DNA of 14,140 nucleotides, taken from DATDCY01 sp031406795 [NCBI: Candidatus Rokuibacteriota bacterium]. GTDB lineage: Bacteria; JAUVQV01. The notes beneath the pieces were generated by a model. It had not been told where the DNA came from. It worked only from the letters and a program-made list of their open reading frames with translations, and made no database searches. A program made the translations under genes and the position numbers. The stretch covers positions 1 through 14,140 of the forward strand of contig JANOHV010000061.1 of the NCBI GenBank assembly GCA_031406795.1, given 5' to 3'. Below, in pieces: positions 1 through 7,423 of this stretch (positions are counted from its first letter, which is position 1; the number at the start of each line of letters is the position of its first letter).

Positions 1-1059
1 GCCCGACCCGAGGAAGAGGAGCGCCTTGAAGAAGGCGTGCGTGAAGAGGTGGAAGATCGCGCCGACCCAGGCGCCCACGCCGAGCCCGAGGAACATGAAG
101 CCGAGCTGGCTCACCGTGCTGTAGGCCATGATGCGCTTCAGGTCGGTCTGCGTCAGCGCGATCGCGGCGGCCATCACGGCGGTCAGCGTGCCGACCACCG
201 CCACGACCTGCATCGCGGTCGGGGAGGCGGAGAAGAGCGCGTTGCAGCGAGCGACCATGTAGACGCCCGCCGTGACCATCGTCGCGGCGTGGATCAGCGC
301 CGAGACCGGCGTCGGGCCTTCCATCGCGTCCGGCAGCCATGTGTGCAGCAGGAATTGCGCCGACTTGCCCATCGCTCCCATGAACAGCAGCAGGCAGATC
401 AGCGTCACGGTCGCCTGCGGCAGCTGCGGGGCCAGCCGGAAGACTTCCTGGTAATCGACGGTCCCGGTGTTGACGATCAGCAGCAGGATGCCGAGCGCGA
501 AGCCGAAATCGCCCACCCGGTTGACGAGGAAGGCCTTCTTCCCGGCGTCGGCCGCGGACTTCTTGTGGAACCAGAAGCCGATCAGCAGGTAGGAGCAGAG
601 ACCCACCGCTTCCCAGAAGACGTAGAGCAGGAGGAAGTTGCCCGAGAGCACGAGCATCAGCATCGAGAACGTGAAGAGCGACAGATAGGCGAAGAAGCGC
701 GGGTAGCCGCCGTCGCCGTGCATGTAGCCGACCGAGTAGAGGTGGACCAGGAAGCTGACCCCGGTGACCACGACGAGCATGACCGCGGTCAGCGGGTCGG
801 CCGAGAGCTTGAGCGGCACATCGAAGCTCAAGCCGCCGGGGACCGCGACCTTGATCCACGTGAACAGCGTGACCTGCCAGGAGGTGTGCTCGACGGCGTG
901 CCGGAGCACCAGCAGCGCGCACGAGAACGAGAGCCCGACGGCGGCCAGCGCCGGCCAGTGCGCCGCGTCCTTCGTCAGCCGCCGCCCGAGCAGGCCGTTG
1001 ACGAGGAAAGCCGCAAGCGGGAAGGCCGGGATCAGCCAGAGCAACTGGTCAGCGAGCAT
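1..1059 (-). CDS. nuoL: NADH-quinone oxidoreductase subunit L (partial, N-terminal 353 residues)
   Basis: Antiporter-like proton-pumping subunit at the far end of the complex I membrane arm. The frame opens with ATG at 1059, 9 bases after the nuoK stop, behind an AGGGGAGA ribosome site, and stays open to the window edge, so the C-terminal part and its long lateral helix are missing. Hallmarks seen: FWEAVGLCSYLLIG (about 148-161) with the antiporter glutamate E150; GKSAQF (231-236) with the pump lysine K232; the signature GPTPVSALIHAATMVTAG (248-265) with H257; a TDLKRIMAYSTVSQLG segment; and HLFTHAFFKALLF with H337, H341 and K345. All match the established NuoL/ND5 family. One oddity is Leu237, where bacterial homologues such as E. 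coli usually have proline in the broken helix 7. The later lysine/aspartate pair lies outside the window. Identification is secure. Confidence 0.97.
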   Translation of the reverse strand, partial: MLADQLLWLIPAFPLAAFLVNGLLGRRLTKDAAHWPALAAVGLSFSCALLVLRHAVEHTSWQVTLFTWIKVAVPGGLSFDVPLKLSADPLTAVMLVVVTGVSFLVHLYSVGYMHGDGGYPRFFAYLSLFTFSMLMLVLSGNFLLLYVFWEAVGLCSYLLIGFWFHKKSAADAGKKAFLVNRVGDFGFALGILLLIVNTGTVDYQEVFRLAPQLPQATVTLICLLLFMGAMGKSAQFLLHTWLPDAMEGPTPVSALIHAATMVTAGVYMVARCNALFSASPTAMQVVAVVGTLTAVMAAAIALTQTDLKRIMAYSTVSQLGFMFLGLGVGAWVGAIFHLFTHAFFKALLFLGSG

Positions 1060-1068
1060 CGTCTCCCC

Positions 1069-1371
1069 TTATCCCTTCAGCAGCGTGGCGCTGTCCGCGT
1101 CGAGCCGGCCGCTGTGGCGGTGCCAGGCCAGGATGATCGCGAGCGCCACCCCGAGCTCGGCCGCCTCGACGCCGATCACGAAGAGCGCCAGCACCAACCC
1201 GGTGTAGTGCGCGTGCAGGTTGGAGAAAGCCACGAGGTTCAGGTTCACCGCGTTGACCATCAGCTCGACCGACATCAGCATCACGACGATGTTGCGGCGC
1301 ACGAGCACCCCGACCAGCCCGATCGAGAAGAGCACCGCCCCGAGGGCCAGATACCAGCTCACCGCAACCAT
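1069..1371 (-). CDS. nuoK: NADH-quinone oxidoreductase subunit K
   Basis: Small membrane subunit (100 residues, the usual length) with three predicted transmembrane helices; it forms part of the proton path next to NuoJ and NuoA. ATG at 1371 directly abuts the nuoJ TAG with no spacer, so translation is probably coupled. The two membrane glutamates essential in E. coli are present at the same numbers, E36 in [18 protein letters not shown] and E72 in [11 protein letters not shown] further glutamate, E69, lies three residues before E72, one helical turn away, where most homologues I recall have alanine. The C-terminus ends in the family-typical D-x-D...LLKG pattern. Identification is secure; the role of E69 is unknown. 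Confidence 0.97.
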   Translation of the reverse strand: MVAVSWYLALGAVLFSIGLVGVLVRRNIVVMLMSVELMVNAVNLNLVAFSNLHAHYTGLVLALFVIGVEAAELGVALAIILAWHRHSGRLDADSATLLKG

Positions 1372-1869
1372 CTACTTCCTCCTCCCGATCACGATCAGGC
1401 CGAAGAGGGCCGCCAGCAGGATCACCGAGAGGATCTCGAAGGGCAGCAGATAATCGCGGAACAGCACCTTGCCGAGCACCTGAACGTGCCCCTCCCCCGG
1501 GGCCAGCCCGCTGCTCGGGACCGCCAGCCAGTTGCTCGAACGGGAGAAGACCGCCAGCAGCTGGGCCAGGACCGCAACCCCGACCAGCGCGGCGCCGAAG
1601 GCCCGCGGCCCGCTCCAGTCTTTGGCCTCCTCGCCGCGCAGATTGGCGAGCATGACGACGAAGACGAAGAGCACGACGATCGAACCAGCGTAAAGCATGA
1701 TCTGGACCGCCCCGAGGAACTCGGCCCCCTGCAGAATGAACAGCCCGGCCACCGCGAGGAAGCACAGCACGAGCGCCAGGGCGCTGGCGACCACCCGCCG
1801 GGCGGCCACCACGATGACCGCGCTTGCCACCGCGACGAGCGCCAGCAGAGCGAATACGAACTGACCCAT
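1372..1869 (-). CDS. nuoJ: NADH-quinone oxidoreductase subunit J
   Basis: Five-helix membrane subunit (165 residues) of complex I, linking the quinone chamber to the antiporter-like subunits. The diagnostic stretch AEFLGAVQIMLYAGSIVVLF (about 49-68) holds the conserved Y60-A-G of the helix-3 pi-bulge region, followed by FVFVVMLANLRGEE. A final hydrophobic helix ends in a basic tail (IGRRK). The ATG at 1869 lies 4 bases after the nuoI stop; a GGGGAGGG stretch sits about 11 bases upstream, inside the end of nuoI. Nothing is missing or frameshifted. Confidence 0.95.
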   Translation of the reverse strand: MGQFVFALLALVAVASAVIVVAARRVVASALALVLCFLAVAGLFILQGAEFLGAVQIMLYAGSIVVLFVFVVMLANLRGEEAKDWSGPRAFGAALVGVAVLAQLLAVFSRSSNWLAVPSSGLAPGEGHVQVLGKVLFRDYLLPFEILSVILLAALFGLIVIGRRK

Positions 1870-1873
1870 GATG

Positions 1874-2281
1874 CTAGAGACCCTCCCCGTGGCGCAGCAG
1901 GTCTTCTTTGTGCAGGATCGTTTCCGCCCGCACGACGTAGGAGGCTTCGTAGCGACCCGAGAGCACGATCGCCTCCTCGGGGCAGACCTCGGCGCACAGG
2001 CCGCAGAAGAGGCAGTGTCCGAGGTCGACGTCGTAGATGTCGATGACTTTGCGCTCCTCGCCGGAGGTCACGAGCCGGATGCACTGGGTCGGGCAGATCT
2101 TCGCGCACAGGCAGCAGGAGATGCAGCGCTCCTCGCCGCTCTCGGTGTAGCGGCGCAGCGCGTGCAGCCCGCGGAAGCGCGCGGAGGGCTCCCGCCGCTC
2201 CTCCGGGTACTGGATGGTGATCGGCTTGCGGAAGACGTGCCGCAGTGTCGTCAGGAATCCCGTCAGCAATGCGCCGATCAC
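1874..2281 (-). CDS. nuoI: NADH-quinone oxidoreductase subunit I (2x[4Fe-4S])
   Basis: Ferredoxin-like subunit carrying clusters N6a and N6b, which pass electrons from NuoG toward cluster N2 in NuoB. The 135 residues contain two complete motifs: C53-x2-C56-x2-C59-x3-C63-P and C90-x2-C93-x2-C96-x3-C100-P. The N-terminal helix (about 1-20) would lie on the membrane surface, as in known structures. The start is a GTG at 2281 overlapping the nuoH stop as GTGA; no ATG is available further upstream before NuoH sequence begins. It is shorter than E. coli NuoI (about 180 residues) because it lacks a C-terminal extension, a common bacterial variant. An additional cysteine directly follows C56 and another (C67) follows the first motif. 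Confidence 0.96.
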   Translation of the reverse strand: MIGALLTGFLTTLRHVFRKPITIQYPEERREPSARFRGLHALRRYTESGEERCISCCLCAKICPTQCIRLVTSGEERKVIDIYDVDLGHCLFCGLCAEVCPEEAIVLSGRYEASYVVRAETILHKEDLLRHGEGL

Positions 2282-3258
2282 CCGTGCGCCCTCCAGGCCG
2301 TGACGGCCGCCGCCCAGAGCAGGTTCAGCAGGGAGAGCGGCAGCAGGACTTTCCAGCCGAAGGCCATGAGCTGGTCGTAGCGCAGGCGCGGCAGCGTGCC
2401 GCGCAGCCAGTAGAACATCAGGATGAAGAGCGAACTCTTGGCGAAGAACCAGACCAGCGAGAGCCAGACCACGCTCTGCGTCCCCGGTCCCTGCCAGCCG
2501 CCGAGGAAGAGCGTCGTCGCCAGCGCCGAGATGGTCCAGACGGAGGCGTACTCGCCGAGCTGGAAGAGCCCGAAGCCCATCGCGGAGTACTCCGTGTGGT
2601 AGCCGGCGCCCAGTTCGCCCTCGGCCTCGGGCAGGTCGAAGGGGATGCGGTTGGTCTCGGCGATGCCGGCGATCAGGAAGACCAGGAAGCCCAGGGGCTG
2701 CAGCAGGAAGAACGGAACGGAGCGCTGGGCGTCCACAATCTCGACCAGGCTCATCGAGCCGGCCATCAGCACGACGCCGACCAGCGAGAGCCCGAGCGAG
2801 AGCTCGTAGGCGATCATCTGGGAGGCCGAGCGCAAGGCGCCGAGCAGCGAGTACTTGCTGTTCGAGGCCCAGCCGCCGAAGATGATGCCGTACACCGACA
2901 GCGAGGAGATCGCCAGCAGCATCAGCAGCCCGGCGTTGACGTCGGTGATGACCAGCCCCCGGCCGAAGGGGATCAGCGCGTAGACCGTCACCGCGGGCAC
3001 CATGGTGAACAACGGCGCGGCGACGAAGAGCCAGCGGTCGGCGGCGGCCGGCACGACGTACTCCTTGGTGATCAGCTTGATCGCATCGGCGACCCACTGC
3101 AGCATGCCGAAGGGGCCGGCGCGGTTCGGGCCGTAGCGGATCTGCAGCCGGCCGAGGACCTTGCGCTCGGCCCACGTCGAGAAGCCGACGACGACGGGCA
3201 GCGCCAGCAGGACCAGCAGTATCTTCAGGACCGTCAGCAGCAGCGTTATTGCGTCCAC
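2278..3258 (-). CDS. nuoH: NADH-quinone oxidoreductase subunit H
   Basis: Multi-helix membrane subunit (326 residues) forming the quinone chamber and the start of the charged 'E-channel'. Conserved blocks visible: AERKVLGRLQIRYGPNRAGP (30-49), the SLSVYGIIFGGWASNSKY loop (119-136), YELSLG (151-156) and AETNRIPFDLPEAEGELGAG (200-219) followed by YHTEYS, which supply the acidic residues of the channel. The start is GTG at 3258, 7 bases after the nuoG stop, with GGGAG about 10 bases upstream. The stop overlaps the nuoI GTG by 4 bases. Length and motifs match the NuoH/ND1 family with no defect. Confidence 0.97.
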   Translation of the reverse strand: MDAITLLLTVLKILLVLLALPVVVGFSTWAERKVLGRLQIRYGPNRAGPFGMLQWVADAIKLITKEYVVPAAADRWLFVAAPLFTMVPAVTVYALIPFGRGLVITDVNAGLLMLLAISSLSVYGIIFGGWASNSKYSLLGALRSASQMIAYELSLGLSLVGVVLMAGSMSLVEIVDAQRSVPFFLLQPLGFLVFLIAGIAETNRIPFDLPEAEGELGAGYHTEYSAMGFGLFQLGEYASVWTISALATTLFLGGWQGPGTQSVVWLSLVWFFAKSSLFILMFYWLRGTLPRLRYDQLMAFGWKVLLPLSLLNLLWAAAVTAWRAHG

Positions 3259-3265
3259 GGCGGCG

Positions 3266-5644
3266 CTACTCCCGGGCCGGCGCGGGCGCGATGCCCGTCA
3301 GATTGACGCACGAGAGCGGCCAGCCCTCGGGACGGACGGCCGCGCGTACGAAGGCCGCCAGTTCGGGATTTCCCGGATCGAGCGGCAGGAAGAGCTGTCC
3401 GGGAGGGGTGCGCCAGTCGGCTCGCACCGGCACGGTCACCTCGGCGGGGCCGGAGCTCAGGCGCACCGCGCCGCCGTCGGCAAGCCCCAGCGCCGCGAGC
3501 GAGTCGGGGTGCACTTCGAGGGCCGGTGCGAGGAAGATGCGGTCGGCTTCGGGCACGAGACGCACGCGATTGTCGCTCAGCGGCGACCAGCGCAGCTGAA
3601 GACAGCGCGCCTGCCCGGCCGGCGTCGGGGGAACCGGCACCGCGGGACGCTCCGGCGGCGACCAGCGCTTCTGGCGCACCAGCGAGGGGGGGGCGAAGGT
3701 GACCTGCCGCTCCAGACCGGCGGCGAGCGCGGCCAGGGTGCGGCGCAACGTCGGCACGGCGGGCGGCGGCGCCAGCGCGGCCCGGAGCTGCTGGGCGACG
3801 CCGTTGCCGGCGAGGAACGTCCCCTCCTTTTCCGCGAACACGCGCAGCGGCAGCACGAGGTGGGCGGCGCGCGCGGTGGGCGTCAAGGTCGACTCGATGA
3901 CCACGAGGAATTTCGCCTTGCGCGTCCAGGTCTCGAAGACCGAACCGGGAATCGCCGTGCCGAGCGGATCGGCGGCGACCACGAGCAGCACCTCGGGCTC
4001 GCCGTCGATCTCCGGCTCGGCGGCAGCAACCAGTTCCGCGGTGCCGCGGCTGTTGCAGTCGGTCCGCAGGAACATGATCCCCCTGGCCTCGGAGCCGCCG
4101 AGCAGCCGGTCGATCTCGACGAGCAGGCGGGGCACCTGCCCGCTCGGGTCGAACCAGCCGCGGTTGGCGACGAAGATCGGGTTCTTCGCCCCGGCGATCT
4201 CCCCCGCCAGCCGGCGCAGCGAACCGGCCGCCAGGCCAGCGGCGGCTTCGACGTCATCCGGGGCGGCGCCCGCGAAGACCGTCTCCAGGGCGCCATCCGG
4301 ACGCGCGGCCAGCCGCTCGGGGTGCTCCGCGACGAGCAGCGCTCCCAGGGCGGCCAGCACCGCGGGCAGATGCGCTCCCGCCGGCCGCAGCCAGAGATCG
4401 GCTTCCCCGCCGAGCAGCGTGTCACGCGCGTCGAGCACGGCGAGACGCCCCCCGCTCGCGCGGCGCGCCGTCCGGATGCGGACCCCAGCCACGGGGGAGA
4501 ACAGCGTCAGGTCCTGCCCGACGGAGACGACCAGGTCGGCCTGATCCAGATCCCCCCAGGGGCGCGCGCCGATGCCGAGGGGGATGTCCGCCGCGTTGAG
4601 GCCCATCGTGCAGACCGCGCGCACATCGCTCCGCGGGAAGAGCTGGGCCATGGTGTCCACGAAGTCCGCCGTCTCCTCCTGGGTCAGCCGCGGGGAGAGC
4701 AGCGCCATGACCGCGGTCTCCGGCCGCACCTGCTCGACCAGCGCGGCGATCGCGGTCGCCTGGTCGACGGGCACCAGCGCGCCGTCGCGGCGCAGCAGCG
4801 GACGCGTCACGCGCTCGGCGCTGTTCACGTAGTCGACGGCGAAACGCCCCCGGAAACAGACCTGGTCGAGATTGTTCACGCCGGCGCGCGGACGGGACTG
4901 CACCAGTTCGTTCTCCTTGACCTGCAGCGAGAGCAGGCAGCCGACGCTGCAGAACGGGCAGACGGTTGGCACCTGAACGCCTTCCCAGCTGCGCGCCCGG
5001 AACTTGTGCTGGCGGCTGTTGAGCGCCCCGACGGGACAGATGTCGATGCAGGCGCCGCAGAACTCGCAGTTGAAGGGATCGCGGAAATCCCGGTCCAGCG
5101 GCTGGGCGAAGTAGGTGCCGATCTCCTTGAGGTACCCGCGGTGCATCGCGCCGAGCACGGTCACGCCGCGCACCTCGTGGCAGACGCGCACGCAGCGGCG
5201 GCAGAGCACGCACTTGCGCGAGTCCCGTTCGACGAAGGGACTGACGTGGACCGGCGGGTAGGCCCCCGGGTTCTCCGGGAACCGGTTGACCGGCGCCGAC
5301 CACTTGTAGGCCAGGGCCTGCAGCTCGCAGGCACCGCCCTTGACGCAGGTCGGGCAGTCCATCGGGTGCTTGCAGAGCAGCAGTTCGAGCATCGTCTGAC
5401 GGATCTTGCGCAGCGCGGGCGTGTCGGTCAGGATCTCCATCCGGTCGGCGACGCGGGTCGTGCAGGCGGCGAGCAGCCGGTTCATGCCGACGACCTCGAT
5501 CATGCACAGGCGGCAAGCGCCGAGCACGCTGACCCGCGGGTGCCAGCAGAGCGTCGGGATGTCGACGCCGGCGAGGCGGGCGGCCTCGAGGATCGACATC
5601 GGGTTCTCGAGCGTCAGGGGGCGACCGTCAATGGTGATTTCCAT
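3266..5644 (-). CDS. nuoG: NADH-quinone oxidoreductase subunit G, extra-cluster form
   Basis: Large iron-sulfur subunit (792 residues) carrying electrons from NuoF through the peripheral arm. Domains in order: a 2Fe-2S ferredoxin with C33-x10-C44-x2-C47-x13-C61 (N1b); the His-Cys3 site H93-x3-C97-x2-C100-x5-C106 (N5); two full 4Fe-4S motifs, C145/C148/C151/C155 and C193/C196/C199/C203-P; the N7-type set C229-x2-C232-x3-C236 with C263; and then a degenerate molybdopterin-oxidoreductase fold to the C-terminus. E. coli and Thermus NuoG have one cluster (N4) where this protein has motifs for two. ATG at 5644 is chosen because family homology begins there, a GGGGAG site lies 7 bases upstream, and it gives a 17-base overlap with nuoF. 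A run of eight C (coding strand, 3693-3686) lies in the C-terminal half without disturbing the frame. Confidence 0.97.
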   Translation of the reverse strand: MEITIDGRPLTLENPMSILEAARLAGVDIPTLCWHPRVSVLGACRLCMIEVVGMNRLLAACTTRVADRMEILTDTPALRKIRQTMLELLLCKHPMDCPTCVKGGACELQALAYKWSAPVNRFPENPGAYPPVHVSPFVERDSRKCVLCRRCVRVCHEVRGVTVLGAMHRGYLKEIGTYFAQPLDRDFRDPFNCEFCGACIDICPVGALNSRQHKFRARSWEGVQVPTVCPFCSVGCLLSLQVKENELVQSRPRAGVNNLDQVCFRGRFAVDYVNSAERVTRPLLRRDGALVPVDQATAIAALVEQVRPETAVMALLSPRLTQEETADFVDTMAQLFPRSDVRAVCTMGLNAADIPLGIGARPWGDLDQADLVVSVGQDLTLFSPVAGVRIRTARRASGGRLAVLDARDTLLGGEADLWLRPAGAHLPAVLAALGALLVAEHPERLAARPDGALETVFAGAAPDDVEAAAGLAAGSLRRLAGEIAGAKNPIFVANRGWFDPSGQVPRLLVEIDRLLGGSEARGIMFLRTDCNSRGTAELVAAAEPEIDGEPEVLLVVAADPLGTAIPGSVFETWTRKAKFLVVIESTLTPTARAAHLVLPLRVFAEKEGTFLAGNGVAQQLRAALAPPPAVPTLRRTLAALAAGLERQVTFAPPSLVRQKRWSPPERPAVPVPPTPAGQARCLQLRWSPLSDNRVRLVPEADRIFLAPALEVHPDSLAALGLADGGAVRLSSGPAEVTVPVRADWRTPPGQLFLPLDPGNPELAAFVRAAVRPEGWPLSCVNLTGIAPAPARE

Positions 5645-6929
5645 ACGGATTCTCCCCCCCGCCCAGCATCGAGCAGGGCTTGCCGGCACAGTGATCCTCG
5701 AATTCGGAGCGGAAGTGCCTGATGCAGCTGAGCACGGGATTCGGCGCCGCCTGGCCGAGCCCGCAGAATGCCGCCTTCTGCATCACCGACGCGAGGTCGA
5801 CGATGTCGTCGATCTCGCAGGCCACCCCTTCGCCGCGCTTCATGCGTTCGAGCAGGCGCACGATCTGGTAGGTCCCGTCGCGGCACGGGATGCACTTGCC
5901 GCACGACTCGTGGCGGAAGAAGCGCGCCAGCCGCAGGGCGACCTCCACCATGCAGACCCCCTCGGCGACCACCATGAACGCCGCCGAGCCGAGCATCGAG
6001 CCGGCCTGGGCGACGTGGTGGAAGTCCAGCGGCAGATCCATGTGCTCGGCCGTGAGGCAGCTCGACGAGGCGCCGCCCGGGAACACCGCCTTGAAGGCCC
6101 GGCCGTCGAGGATGCCGCCGGCGTAGTCGTTGATCAGCGAGCGCAGCGTGACGCCGAAGGGGATTTCGTACACCCCGGGCTTGTTGACGTGGCCGGAAAT
6201 GCAGTAGCCCTTGGTGCCGCTGTTCTTCTCGGTGCCGAGGGCGGCGTAGGGGGCCGCACCCCCGAGGATGATCCCCGGAACGTTGGCGAAAGTCTCGACG
6301 TTGTTGAGCGCCGTCGGGCGCGCCCAGAGACCCGCGTTCACCGGGAACGGCGGGCGGATGCGCGGCATCCCGGGCTTGCCCTCGAGCGCCTCGAGCAGGG
6401 AGGTCTCCTCGCCGCAGATGTAGGCTCCCGCGGTCCGGTAGACCCAGAGTTTGAACGAGAACCCGGTGCCGAGGATGTTCTCGCCGAGCAGCCCCGCCGC
6501 CTCGGCCTCGGCGATCGCCTGGCGCAGGATGCGCTGCGGCTCCATGAATTCGCCGCGGCAGACGATGACCCCCTCGTGCGCGCCGACCGCGAAGGCGCCG
6601 ATCAGCATCCCCTCGATCAGCCGGTGAGGAATGCGGGTCAGGATCGGCAGGTCCTTGAACGTCCCCGGCTCGCCCTCCTCGGCGTTGGCCACGACGAACT
6701 TGGGGGTCAGCGGCTCTCGCGCGACCAGCTCCCACTTCAGCCCGGTCGGGAAGCCCGCGCCGCCGCGGCCGACCAGCCGGGCGGCCTTGACCACTTCGAC
6801 GACCTCGGGGGGCGTCATTGTCCGGAGCACCTTCTCGAGAGCCTGGTAGCCGCCCGCGGCGCGGTAGACCTCGAGCCGCTCGATCCCCGGCGTCTCGAGG
6901 TCGCGATAGATGTAACGCGGCGCGCTCAT
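5628..6929 (-). CDS. nuoF: NADH-quinone oxidoreductase subunit F (NADH and FMN binding)
   Basis: Subunit (433 residues) that oxidises NADH with FMN and passes electrons to 4Fe-4S cluster N3. Visible elements: the glycine-rich nucleotide loop GRGGAGFPTGLKW (54-66), the FMN-site stretch NAEEGEPGTFKD (82-93), YICGEETSLLEALEG (170-184), and the N3 ligands C343-x2-C346-x2-C349 (ESCGKCIPCRDGT) plus C389 (AFCGLGQAAPNP). Position 84 is glutamate where E. coli NuoF has the FMN-contacting aspartate of NADE. ATG at 6929 overlaps the nuoE stop as ATGA. The last 17 bases overlap nuoG, and the glycine codons near the end double as the nuoG ribosome site. Confidence 0.97.
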   Translation of the reverse strand: MSAPRYIYRDLETPGIERLEVYRAAGGYQALEKVLRTMTPPEVVEVVKAARLVGRGGAGFPTGLKWELVAREPLTPKFVVANAEEGEPGTFKDLPILTRIPHRLIEGMLIGAFAVGAHEGVIVCRGEFMEPQRILRQAIAEAEAAGLLGENILGTGFSFKLWVYRTAGAYICGEETSLLEALEGKPGMPRIRPPFPVNAGLWARPTALNNVETFANVPGIILGGAAPYAALGTEKNSGTKGYCISGHVNKPGVYEIPFGVTLRSLINDYAGGILDGRAFKAVFPGGASSSCLTAEHMDLPLDFHHVAQAGSMLGSAAFMVVAEGVCMVEVALRLARFFRHESCGKCIPCRDGTYQIVRLLERMKRGEGVACEIDDIVDLASVMQKAAFCGLGQAAPNPVLSCIRHFRSEFEDHCAGKPCSMLGGGENPYGNHH

Positions 6930-7423
6930 CGACGGTACTCCGCCAGGATCCCCGGAATGTCGGCGGGGGAGACCGGTCCCATCAGCTTGTCGTTGATCTG
7001 GATGGCCGGCGCCCGCTCGCACGCCGCGAGGCACTCGACGGGACGCAGCGTGAACTTCCCGTCGGGCGTGGTCTCCCCGGGCTTGATGCCCAGCTCGCGG
7101 GCGATCGCCATGACCACCTCGTCGGAGCCGCGCAGGAAGCAGCAGAGGTTCTGGCAGACCATGATGATGTTGCGCCCGACCGGTTTGGTCGAATACAGCG
7201 AGTAAAAGGTCGTGACCTCGTAGATCACCGACTTGGGCATCTCCATGATGTCGGCGAACTCGGTGAGCACGGCTTCGTTGAGGTGGTTGCACTCGGCCTG
7301 CACCAGGTAGAGCGCGGTCAGCAGCGCGGCCGGCTTGGAGGGGTACTCGGCGAGCAGCCGCAGCAGCCGCTCCCGGGTCGCCGGCGAGATGGTGTTCGAG
7401 GGCGCGGCGAGCGGGTACGTCAC
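6926..7423 (-). CDS. nuoE: NADH-quinone oxidoreductase subunit E (2Fe-2S)
   Basis: Thioredoxin-fold 2Fe-2S subunit (165 residues) holding cluster N1a beside NuoF. Ligands are seen as C-x4-C in VCQNLCCFLRG and C-x3-C in VECLAACERAPAIQIND, matching the family. The N-terminal helical part contains FADIMEMPKSVIYEVTTFYS, the typical NuoE helix-bundle sequence. The first motif has a doubled cysteine (CC), so the exact ligand is taken from family spacing. The start is GTG at 7423, overlapping the nuoD stop as GTGA. No in-frame ATG gives a full N-terminus. Confidence 0.96.
   Translation of the reverse strand: MTYPLAAPSNTISPATRERLLRLLAEYPSKPAALLTALYLVQAECNHLNEAVLTEFADIMEMPKSVIYEVTTFYSLYSTKPVGRNIIMVCQNLCCFLRGSDEVVMAIARELGIKPGETTPDGKFTLRPVECLAACERAPAIQINDKLMGPVSPADIPGILAEYRR

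Noticed and set aside
37-2046. A 669-codon plus-strand open frame opposite nuoL to nuoI
   Set aside because: The product is a charged H/E/R/Q-rich stretch typical of antisense reading of membrane proteins; the minus strand carries four clear genes here.
3161-5722. A long open frame on the plus strand opposite nuoG
   Set aside because: It is exactly antisense to a gene with complete cluster motifs. High GC removes stop codons in this frame, and its translation is Arg/Gly/Ala-rich without family motifs.
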